Shown here in pieces: positions 53,782 through 60,412 of a stretch of DNA of 64,000 nt. The first letter of the stretch is position 1; each line of letters starts with the position of its first letter. The notes under the pieces were generated by a model. It had not been told where the DNA came from. It did not search any database and saw only the letters and a list, made by a program, of their open reading frames with translations. Source of the DNA: Sphingobacterium spiritivorum ATCC 33861 (GTDB taxonomy: Bacteria; Bacteroidota; Bacteroidia; Sphingobacteriales; Sphingobacteriaceae); the NCBI RefSeq assembly GCF_000143765.1, contig NZ_GL379770.1, forward strand, positions 2,072,903-2,136,902. Direction: 5' to 3'. Both the position numbers and the translations under genes were made by a program.

Positions 53782-54594
53782 ATGGCGAACTATCAACTAC
53801 CTCCTTTAAAAGATGAAAGGTTATTTGAGGAACTTACTTGTGATTTATTCAATTTTGTAGAGAATACTTCGTCATATGAGAATACAGACTTTCAGACGTT
53901 TGGTGTAAAAGGACAAAATCAGAAAGGAATTGATGTCTTTTCTACTAAAACCAAAACGGTTATTCAATGCAAATTGAAGAGCATTGGAAGAAAGGATGAA
54001 ACTATCAGGAAAAATCTAATTCAGGATATAAACACCGATTTAGAAAAATCGAGGGACTTAGCTATTGATTTCGACAAATTTGTTTTTGTTTCTACCTTCC
54101 GTGACGATGTGCAAATACAGGAATACCTCAATCAAATCAGAAAAGAAAAGGAACTTCCATTTCATTTATATTATTGGGGATGGGACACCGTTACAAAGCA
54201 TATTGAACAATCAGAGGCTTTGCTACATAAGTATTTTCCAAAGTTTGTAAAAAAATCCAAGCCTGTAAAAGCAAAAATTGAATTACCTGACGGAGCATTG
54301 GGGAAAGAGCTTTCTAAGAAGAACTATATTGATTATTTAAAAAAAAGATATGGCGATTGGAAACAAATTGAACTAAGTAAAAAGGGAGAAAAATTCAACT
54401 GGGCTGCTTTTACTATTTCATTATCTAAAAGATATAAAGCATCAGGAATTAATTATATTGATGTTCGGCATTTTGATGATTTAGCATCCTATCTAAAAAG
54501 CCGGATTGATTGCACAATTATGGGAAAAGTGAACAAGTCTAAAGGAATAAAAAACTATTCTGCGTTTGAAGAGTTCTCGGAAAACGGAATTTAA
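53782..54594 (+). CDS. Mrr-like restriction endonuclease-fold protein
   Basis: A 270-residue protein. The N-terminal domain has a complete PD-(D/E)xK site: Glu16/17 in RLFEELTCDLFN, Asp51 in KGIDVFS and QCK at 62-64 in TVIQCKLK. This is an Mrr/McrB-type nuclease arrangement. Residues about 95-155 continue an alpha/beta region (FVFVSTFRDDV, LYYWGWDTV). The C-terminal 110 residues are Lys-rich and unassigned. Its start codon follows the ATPase stop directly. It is the second nuclease-like protein in the operon and the most convincing effector. The operon ends 16 bp from the convergent traD-like gene. Confidence 0.82.
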   Translation: MANYQLPPLKDERLFEELTCDLFNFVENTSSYENTDFQTFGVKGQNQKGIDVFSTKTKTVIQCKLKSIGRKDETIRKNLIQDINTDLEKSRDLAIDFDKFVFVSTFRDDVQIQEYLNQIRKEKELPFHLYYWGWDTVTKHIEQSEALLHKYFPKFVKKSKPVKAKIELPDGALGKELSKKNYIDYLKKRYGDWKQIELSKKGEKFNWAAFTISLSKRYKASGINYIDVRHFDDLASYLKSRIDCTIMGKVNKSKGIKNYSAFEEFSENGI

Positions 54595-54610
54595 AAAGAC
54601 AAAGGGAAGT

Positions 54611-55246
54611 CTATAAGAACTCCCCAATGTCAAAATTCCCCAAATCATTTTTCCGCAAGGTGGAAGAACCGGGTTCTGTTTCAGTTGAAAGGCTACTATC
54701 CAAAAGCTCGGCTATCTTTCGGGAAGCATCCGCCACAGAATTTTCCAATAGGCTGAATAGTTCGGTTCCCTGTAATTTCTGAACTATGGCTACCGCTGTT
54801 TCCTTTTGGGCTGTTTCCAATTTTTCTTTTTGGAGCAATACCCCCACGGAGCTTAGTTCTTCGAAGGTAACCCCTTGGGCAAAACCGTCATCGCCATTGG
54901 GTATTCCGTACCTGTTCCAGTCTTCTTCCTCATCTTCCAAATCAGGTATATTGCTGAAAACTTCGTCCAGTTCTTCCTGCGGAATTTGAATGCTGACGTT
55001 TTCGTTTTCGTCATATTCAATGTCTAAATTATCAAGGTTTATCTCCACTTCCTCTATTTGGCTTTCATTGGCAGTGTTTGGCACTGAATGGCTTAATTTC
55101 GGTTTAGGCTGCCCCATAATATCGGGAAGGTGCGGATTGATTTTTCCCTTTGTCGGCTTTTGCTCCGACCTTTTCTTAATGACAATCTTGTCCTGCAAAA
55201 GCAAGGCAATGACTATCAGCAGGCATATTACAATTACAATCTCCAT
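54611..55246 (-). CDS. traD: Conjugative transposon protein TraD-like
   Basis: A 211-residue protein with an N-terminal membrane helix (VIVICLLIVIALLLQDKIVI), a basic linker and a long acidic cytoplasmic part (VEINLDNLDIEYDENENVSI), matching proteins usually labelled TraD in bacteroidotal elements. It is the last gene of a leftward traA-traB-traD set, 12 bp after the DUF3408 gene. In CTnDOT the next gene would be traE, but here the ABC-3C operon intervenes. Its letter is less certain than those of the other tra genes. Confidence 0.65.
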   Translation of the reverse strand: MEIVIVICLLIVIALLLQDKIVIKKRSEQKPTKGKINPHLPDIMGQPKPKLSHSVPNTANESQIEEVEINLDNLDIEYDENENVSIQIPQEELDEVFSNIPDLEDEEEDWNRYGIPNGDDGFAQGVTFEELSSVGVLLQKEKLETAQKETAVAIVQKLQGTELFSLLENSVADASRKIAELLDSSLSTETEPGSSTLRKNDLGNFDIGEFL

Positions 55247-55257
55247 AGCTCCAATTA

Positions 55258-55692
55258 TTAAATGGGTTTATACTTATCGTTATAGCTCTTGGTAATCTGT
55301 TCGCCAAATTCCTGAAAGTGATAATCCAACAGGTTATCCAAATAAGCGTAAATACTAATCTTGTCTTCACCAATTACTTGTATAATACGTGTCAGCTTTT
55401 CGTGAAACTCTGGTCGGATATAGACCGTTTTCCCATCACGGGCATTGGTTTCCGACTTTTTGAAAAAGATACTTTCGTAATCGGCTTCGGTTGCCTTTTT
55501 GGTCCTGCTCTTCTCTTTAACCGCAGGCTTTTCCCTTGTCGGTTCTTCCCGCACACTTACTTTCTGCTCCGGTTCATCGGCGGTTTCTGGCGGAAGCTGT
55601 AAGCCCTCTTTTTTTACACCATCTACCATCAGGTTCATCATCAGCTCCTCGTTAATATCGGGCGTTACTTTTTTCTTATTGTCTTTCTCCAT
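55258..55692 (-). CDS. traB: DUF3408 conjugative transposon protein (TraB-like)
   Basis: A 144-residue protein of the DUF3408 family. The N-terminal 80 residues are charged and probably disordered. The C-terminal part is a ribbon-helix-helix-like fold (KTVYIRPEFHEKLTRIIQVI then KISIYAYLDNLLDYHFQEFG). DNA binding is likely. It follows the ParA-like gene by 4 bp. Together they resemble a partition pair, and a role in positioning or relaxosome function is inferred. Confidence 0.8.
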   Translation of the reverse strand: MEKDNKKKVTPDINEELMMNLMVDGVKKEGLQLPPETADEPEQKVSVREEPTREKPAVKEKSRTKKATEADYESIFFKKSETNARDGKTVYIRPEFHEKLTRIIQVIGEDKISIYAYLDNLLDYHFQEFGEQITKSYNDKYKPI

Positions 55693-55696
55693 AGGA

Positions 55697-56464
55697 CTAT
55701 AATTGAATGATTTTTAAAAATTCGCTCATAAACTCGTCCAACTGGCAGGCTTTCATCAGCCGCTCATCGGGCGGCATCAGGGTTGAGCGAAATATGGTTT
55801 TGCTGTTTACTTCGCTTTCCTTGCGGAAGCGTGTGCTGTTTTTGATTTGGCTTTGCATCAGGCTTAACCCTAACTGTTCGATAAGCTGATTATATATACC
55901 GTATAGCGGGGTACTTTCCCTTCCATCCACTTGGTTCCAAAACAGGTTAATGGTTTTTATATCGGTTTCTCCTTTCTTCATAATCACGTCCTGCAAAAGC
56001 TGTGTGAAAATGAGCGTACTTTCCATTACCACACGGTCTGCCGTAATGGGCGTAAAAATGTGGTGCATTCCTGCCAGTGCTTTCAGGATGCCGGGTGTGT
56101 TCACCGTTCCGGGCAGGTCAAAGAATACCACATCAAGTGGCACTGAAGAGCTGCTTACAAATTCGTGGGCTTCTTCCAGTACGCTGTTTGCCTTGTGCTG
56201 TATTATTGGATAGGCTTTTTTGTTGATAGTGGTAAATTGTTTGTACGCCAGCTTTTTCAAAGCCTCGTTTTCCATTATCATTGCCAAATCACGGGTTTTC
56301 ATTTTCATCAGGCTGTGCTGTGGAAAATCCGCATCGAATACGGCAACATTGTAGCCTAACCGGTAGTGCATTGTACTTGCAACAAGCGTAGTAAAGGTGC
56401 TTTTACCTACACCGCCTTTTTGGGATGAAAAGGCGATAAATACTGGTTTTTGTTTTTCGTTCAT
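55697..56464 (-). CDS. traA: ParA-family ATPase TraA
   Basis: A 255-residue ATPase with the deviant Walker A KGGVGKSTFTTLVASTM (residues about 15-31), DADFPQHSL and a Walker-B-like DVVFFDLPGTVNTPGILKAL. This is the ParA/MinD type found as TraA in conjugative transposons. It probably acts with the adjacent DUF3408 protein in element maintenance or transfer. The long repeat-rich region upstream suggests a regulated leader. Confidence 0.9.
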   Translation of the reverse strand: MNEKQKPVFIAFSSQKGGVGKSTFTTLVASTMHYRLGYNVAVFDADFPQHSLMKMKTRDLAMIMENEALKKLAYKQFTTINKKAYPIIQHKANSVLEEAHEFVSSSSVPLDVVFFDLPGTVNTPGILKALAGMHHIFTPITADRVVMESTLIFTQLLQDVIMKKGETDIKTINLFWNQVDGRESTPLYGIYNQLIEQLGLSLMQSQIKNSTRFRKESEVNSKTIFRSTLMPPDERLMKACQLDEFMSEFLKIIQL

Positions 56465-56853
56465 ATTACAACTGTTTTTACTTATTTATATACTCAATTA
56501 CTTATGTCCGTATCTCCGCAGGCTTCTACCTATATCATCCTGTACATAGGCATATAGGTATGTAATTACTTAGGCAGGTATGCGCTCCATTAGCGATGTA
56601 CCTGAATACTTCTTTAGGATTGTATGCAGATATGCAGGTTTGCATCTGCATATCTGCCGATATGCGTACCTGCATTTTTACTTGCTCAACTATCTGTTCA
56701 GGTATGTCGGCAGGTATTTTTCTATCTCCGTACAATTGCACTTAGCTACTTTTTTAATCAGGTACTTATGTTGTTACCTGCATACTTATCTGCGCCCTTA
56801 TCTCTGTTTCTATGTACAAAGAAATGCAGATAGATAGGTGCTTATTTCATTGT
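56465..56853 (-). promoter_or_regulatory. Repeat-rich leader upstream of traA
   Basis: About 390 bp between the traA start and its decamer array. It is packed with short related words (TACCTGC, CAGGTATG, GCAGATATGC) and holds a perfect 12-bp inverted repeat GCAGATATGCAG / CTGCATATCTGC (56626-56637 and 56646-56657). Open frames on both strands are low in complexity (many Tyr, Arg, Leu) and look like by-products of the repeats. It may be a structured mRNA leader, iteron-like protein sites, or both. Confidence 0.45.
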
Positions 56854-56893
56854 GGCAGTGTTTGGCGTTCAAAGGCAGTATTTGTCCGGGTAT
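56854..56893 (+). promoter_or_regulatory. Decanucleotide repeat array 3 (traA operon)
   Basis: Units GGCAGTGTTT, GGCGTTCAAA, GGCAGTATTT and a weaker GTCCGGGTAT, in exact 10-bp register. It reads on the strand opposite to traA, the same relative orientation as the other arrays, but lies 390 bp from the traA ATG. Confidence 0.6.
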
Positions 56894-57058
56894 CGCATTG
56901 CAATACTCTTAATAAGAGGTAGTTACTTTGTAGAATGATTTTTATTAACGGATTTATGCAAGCATATTTTGACAAATCGGAAAAAATGGGGAACGGCATC
57001 GAGCCGTTTTTCCCTGTTACATTCAATCCGTCCCGCAGGGCGGATTTTTGTGTTCAAC

Positions 57059-57120
57059 AGAACACGGCAAGTTGTGTTCTCAGCATCTCAAAAGTATTTT
57101 CCGATGCAGAACAACTTGCC
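57059..57120. other. Candidate origin of transfer (oriT) hairpins
   Basis: A long imperfect hairpin: GGCAAGTT (57066-57073) with AACTTGCC (57113-57120), GTTCT (57076-57080) with AGAAC (57108-57112), and GCATC (57083-57087) with GATGC (57103-57107). A competing hairpin AGAACAC/GTGTTCT lies at 57059-57080. Two further GC-rich hairpins (AACGGC/GCCGTT near 56993 and CCGTCCC/GGGCGG near 57030) precede it. It sits directly upstream of mobA-mobB, where oriT is expected. The nick site is not identified. Confidence 0.5.
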
Positions 57121-57185
57121 CTTGCAGGGGGCTGGAAAACACCTTCCGAAGTCAGGGTTTTGTATAGGTTAAAAATGGATTTATT

Positions 57186-57632
57186 ATGAACGAGAACAAC
57201 AAAAGACAAGTGAGAAAACCCATTGGTCGTCCACTTAAAACAGACCCAGCGATATTCAGGTATTCGCTTTCTCTTAACGAAGAGGAAAACGCCAAGTTTC
57301 TTGCCCTGTTTGACCAGTCGAATATGGATGTAAAGGCACACTTTATCAAATCCCGCATCTTTGACAAGACGATAAAGACCATTCAGATTGACAAAGGAAC
57401 GGTTGATTTTTATATGCGGCTGACCTCTTTTCACAGCCAGTTCCGCAACGTTGGCGTGAATTACAACCAGATTATTAAGCTGCTTTACAAGAATTTTTCA
57501 CAGAAAAAAGCATCGGCTTACCTCTTTAAGCTGGAAAAACAGACGGCTGAAATGGCGATGTTATGTAGAAAAATCATTGAACTGACCGAAGAATTTGAAG
57601 CAAAATACCTCAAAAACCATTCTAAAAAGTGA
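57186..57632 (+). CDS. mobA: Relaxosome accessory protein MobA
   Basis: A 148-residue basic protein: RKPIGRPLKTDPAIFRYSLS near the start, then a ribbon-helix-helix-like region and the helical VDFYMRLTSFHSQFRNVGVN followed by YNQIIKLLYK, a hallmark of MobC-type mobilisation proteins. It probably binds oriT and helps the relaxase. Its stop overlaps the relaxase GTG start by 4 bp. Confidence 0.88.
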   Translation: MNENNKRQVRKPIGRPLKTDPAIFRYSLSLNEEENAKFLALFDQSNMDVKAHFIKSRIFDKTIKTIQIDKGTVDFYMRLTSFHSQFRNVGVNYNQIIKLLYKNFSQKKASAYLFKLEKQTAEMAMLCRKIIELTEEFEAKYLKNHSKK

Positions 57633-58909
57633 TAGCAAAAATCGGTAGGAGCGGAAATTTATATGGTGCATTGGCATACAATAACCTGAAAATTGAAAAA
57701 GAAAACGGACAAATTCTGTTTGCCAATAAGATGATTGAAACCGCAAGCGGTCAATATACGGTTGCGCAATTAGCCCAATCTTTCGCTCCTTATCTGATAG
57801 CCAACCGCAATACCGAGAAACATACGCTGCATATTTCGCTCAATCCCGACCCGAAAGACATCGTAAATGATGATAAATTTCGGGAAATGGCACAGCAGTA
57901 TATGCGGGAAATGGGTTACGGCGAGCAGCCTTTTATTGTATTCAAGCATACTGATATTGACCGCAGCCACATTCACATCGTATCGGTATGTGTGGACGAG
58001 CAGGGCAAAAAGATTTCGGACAAATTTGAGAAAATGCGGTCGATGAATGTATGCCGGGAACTGGAAAAACAATATCATTTAATACCGGCTACGGACAAAG
58101 AACGTAACCAGACTGATAAGGTTTTCCGTCCGGTAGATTATCGGGCGGGCGATGTAAAAAGCCAAATAGCTTCGGTCGTTCGCCACCTGCCGAATTATTA
58201 TAAGTTTCAGACTTTGGGCGAATACAATGCCTTGCTTTCCCTGTTTAATGTTACCACCGAAAAAGTGGAGGGCGAATTGCAGGGAAAAATGCGGCAAGGC
58301 TTATTATATATTCCTTTAAACGAGAAAGGCGAAAGAGCCGGGCATCCGTTCAAGGCTTCGTTGTTTGGTAAAAATGCAGGGCTTCCGGCTTTGGAACTGC
58401 ATTTTGCAAAATGCAAAGAGGATTTAAAAGACCACCCAAGTAAGCAGACCCTAAAAGCTGCAATTTCTATTGCTCTGAAATCCACAAATGATGAGCAGGC
58501 TTTTAAAAAGCAGTTGAGTGAACAGGGCATTAATGTAGTGGTCCGCCGGAACGATACAGGTCGTATTTATGGTATCACTTTCATAGACCACAATTCAAAG
58601 GCGGTTTGGAACGGTTCACGCTTAGCAAAGGAACTTTCTGCCAATACCTTTAATGATTATTGGAACAATAATATCAAACCGGAGATTAAAGAACCTGTCG
58701 TACAACTTCCAAAAACATCCACATCAAATGATGCAGATCTTCCTGCGGAAGAACCTCATCATTTGTTCGACTTCCTGAATACTACTGAAAAACACGAAGA
58801 CGGTTTGATTGAGGCATTTGGCGGTTTGTTACCCGAAGCACAGGGCGATGATTACGAGGAACAGGATTTTGCTAACAAAATGAAGAAGAAAAAAAAAAGA
58901 AGACTGTAA
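57629..58909 (+). CDS. mobB: Relaxase/mobilisation nuclease MobB
   Basis: A 426-residue relaxase that nicks oriT and pilots the transferred strand. It starts at GTG 57629, inside the mobA stop. Motifs are IGRSGNLYGALAYNNLK (N-terminal, with candidate nucleophile Tyr), EKHTLHISLNPDP and the metal-binding triad region DRSHIHIVSVCVDEQGK (HxH, about residue 113). The C-terminal 200 residues are helical with a basic end (KKKKKRRL). It is typical of the MOB-P-type relaxases of bacteroidotal elements. A terminator follows. Confidence 0.93.
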   Translation: MIAKIGRSGNLYGALAYNNLKIEKENGQILFANKMIETASGQYTVAQLAQSFAPYLIANRNTEKHTLHISLNPDPKDIVNDDKFREMAQQYMREMGYGEQPFIVFKHTDIDRSHIHIVSVCVDEQGKKISDKFEKMRSMNVCRELEKQYHLIPATDKERNQTDKVFRPVDYRAGDVKSQIASVVRHLPNYYKFQTLGEYNALLSLFNVTTEKVEGELQGKMRQGLLYIPLNEKGERAGHPFKASLFGKNAGLPALELHFAKCKEDLKDHPSKQTLKAAISIALKSTNDEQAFKKQLSEQGINVVVRRNDTGRIYGITFIDHNSKAVWNGSRLAKELSANTFNDYWNNNIKPEIKEPVVQLPKTSTSNDADLPAEEPHHLFDFLNTTEKHEDGLIEAFGGLLPEAQGDDYEEQDFANKMKKKKKRRL

Positions 58910-58914
58910 GAGGT

Positions 58915-58942
58915 CAGATTTTGGAATTAAAAATCTGTTTTT
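58915..58942 (+). terminator. Rho-independent terminator of mobAB
   Basis: CAGATTTT (58915-58922) pairs with AAAATCTG (58930-58937) and a five-T run follows, just after the relaxase stop codon. Confidence 0.75.
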
Positions 58943-58993
58943 AAAAAGATTTATTGAGCTGTCACTTTATAATTCTGAAAGAATTTGAGTTGT

Positions 58994-59033
58994 ATTTAAG
59001 TAATTGCTTAAATAAACAAATTGACTATCTTTG
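58994..59033 (+). promoter_or_regulatory. ArsR operator and promoter of the metal operon
   Basis: ATTTAAG-TAATTG-CTTAAAT (58994-59013) is a near-perfect 20-bp dyad typical of ArsR/SmtB operators. It overlaps the -33 region of a promoter whose -7 box is TATCTTTG (59026-59033). The box ends 5 bp before the ATG, so the transcript may be leaderless. Confidence 0.7.
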
Positions 59034-59037
59034 TGCT

Positions 59038-59412
59038 ATGGACAATAATTCTTGCATACGACAACAAGCAGACATTAAACAAATAAACCGCTGTAAAGAC
59101 CGAGTTTCAGAACTCAACGGTTCTTTTGACTATTTATCGAACGGACTTGAATTAGCGGGAAACAATGTAAGACTGAAAATACTCTTTCTACTTTATGAAG
59201 AAAAACGACTTTGTGTTTGTGATATAAGTGATATTCTTGGTATGACAATTTCAGCGGTTTCACAACACTTGCGGAAACTCAAAGACAGAAAACTTATTGA
59301 AACCGAACGAGAAGCTCAAACTATTTTTCACTCACTGACTAAAGAGTATGAAAAAATGCTGAAACCATTTTTCAAAATACTTGACGAAAACAAAATATTA
59401 GAAACAATATGA
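59038..59412 (+). CDS. ArsR/SmtB-family metal-responsive repressor
   Basis: A 124-residue winged-helix repressor from ATG 59038. An upstream ATG at 58954 would place the operator inside the gene. The metal-binding helix has the CxC motif (RLCVCDISDILG, Cys59 and Cys61), followed by the recognition helix TISAVSQHLRKLKDRKLIET. This α3N/ArsR-type site binds As(III), Cd, Pb or Hg. It overlaps the merTP gene by 4 bp. Thiophilic metal should release it from the dyad operator. Confidence 0.92.
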   Translation: MDNNSCIRQQADIKQINRCKDRVSELNGSFDYLSNGLELAGNNVRLKILFLLYEEKRLCVCDISDILGMTISAVSQHLRKLKDRKLIETEREAQTIFHSLTKEYEKMLKPFFKILDENKILETI

Positions 59413-60002
59413 AAACTGACAAAAAATTAATTGGTGCAGGACTTTTGACTACAATTGCAGCTTCTCTTTGTTGCATCACACCAGTATTGGCTCTTATTGC
59501 AGGAACAAGCGGTCTTGCTTCCACTTTTTCTTGGCTTGAACCTTTTCGACCCTATTTTATCGGGTTGACAATTTTGGTTCTTGGTTTTGCTTGGTATCAA
59601 AAGTTGAAACCCAAAAAGCAGATAGATTGCAATTGTGAGACAGAAGAAAAACCAAAATTCATTCAGTCAAAAATGTTTTTAGGAATTGTAACAGCATTTG
59701 CAATCGTAATGCTTGCCTTTCCATACTACTCAAGCATTTTCTACCCAAAGACAGAAAAGCAAATTATAGCGGTGGACAAATCCAATATTCAAAAAGTAGA
59801 ATTTACGATTAGCGGAATGACTTGTGCAAGTTGTGGCGAACACGTAAATCACGAAGTAAATAAATTGACAGGAATAATAAGTTCAAACGCCTCATACGAA
59901 AAAGGAAACGCAATCGTGGAATTTGACAACTCAAAAACGAATATTTCTGAGGTCGAAAAAGCAATTAACTCAACAGGATATTCTGTAACCGACAAAAAAT
60001 AA
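59409..60002 (+). CDS. merTP: MerT-MerP fusion mercuric transport protein
   Basis: A 197-residue protein. The N-terminal MerT-like part has a membrane helix with vicinal Cys (LCCITPVLALIAG, Cys21-22), a second helix and a Cys pair (DCNCETEE), then a third helix. The C-terminal 65 residues are a MerP/heavy-metal-associated domain with GMTCASCGEH (Cys139 and Cys142). The fusion would pass Hg(II) from a periplasmic or extracellular binding domain to the transporter. No mercuric reductase gene lies in the window, so the fate of imported metal is unclear. Confidence 0.92.
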   Translation: MKTDKKLIGAGLLTTIAASLCCITPVLALIAGTSGLASTFSWLEPFRPYFIGLTILVLGFAWYQKLKPKKQIDCNCETEEKPKFIQSKMFLGIVTAFAIVMLAFPYYSSIFYPKTEKQIIAVDKSNIQKVEFTISGMTCASCGEHVNHEVNKLTGIISSNASYEKGNAIVEFDNSKTNISEVEKAINSTGYSVTDKK

Positions 60003-60008
60003 AACCAA

Positions 60009-60215
60009 ATGGAAATCATATTGCAATCAACAATTACTTGCCCCAACTGCGGACACAAGAAAGAAGAAACAATGCCGACAGACGCTTGCCAATATTTCTA
60101 CGAATGTGAAAAATGCAAACAAGTTCTTAAACCAAAACAAGGAGACTGTTGTGTTTATTGTAGTTACGGAAGTGTTCCTTGTCCACCAATTCAGCAGGAC
60201 AAAAAATGTTGCTGA
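60009..60215 (+). CDS. GDCCVxC-motif small protein
   Basis: A 68-residue Cys-rich protein with a zinc-ribbon-like start (ITCPNCGHKKEE), ECEKCKQVLKPK, the family motif GDCCVYCSYGSVPCPP and a C-terminal KKCC. It matches the family named after GDCCVxC, some members of which have selenocysteine in place of one Cys. It lies 6 bp after merTP, as often seen, and probably binds or relays metal. Its exact role is unknown. Confidence 0.85.
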   Translation: MEIILQSTITCPNCGHKKEETMPTDACQYFYECEKCKQVLKPKQGDCCVYCSYGSVPCPPIQQDKKCC

Positions 60216-60309
60216 CGGACAGAAAACAGAAGAGCAACTAAAAGTATTTTTTATTTGGATGCTTCATAAATGTTACGATACAAAAGGATCATAGAAGCTA
60301 CAACTCTTA

Positions 60310-60349
60310 TCACTTCGCCAAACACTGCCACGCACCGCCATTGACTGCC
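60310..60349 (-). promoter_or_regulatory. Decanucleotide repeat array 4 (coupling-protein gene)
   Basis: On the minus strand the units read GGCAGTCAAT, GGCGGTGCGT, GGCAGTGTTT, GGCGAAGTGA in exact 10-bp register. This is the clearest copy. It ends 64 bp before the rightward coupling-protein ATG and is followed by CCACATTCTTATA, as at array 2. Confidence 0.7.
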
Positions 60350-60412
60350 ACATTCTTATAGCCGCTGTGTAGAGCCTTTAAATTCACGCCCGAACATTAA
60401 AACTAAAAAAGA

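Noticed and set aside
56580..56837. 85-codon Tyr/Arg/Leu-rich frame in the traA leader
   Set aside because: The amino-acid pattern simply mirrors the short DNA repeats, and the other strand is open too, so neither looks selected as protein.
56935..57189. 84-codon frame before mobA
   Set aside because: It runs straight through the oriT-like hairpins and has no recognisable domain.
39639..60349. Decanucleotide arrays as CRISPR or microsatellite repeats
   Set aside because: There are no spacers, only about four degenerate units per site, and orientation follows the downstream genes, so regulatory sites fit better.
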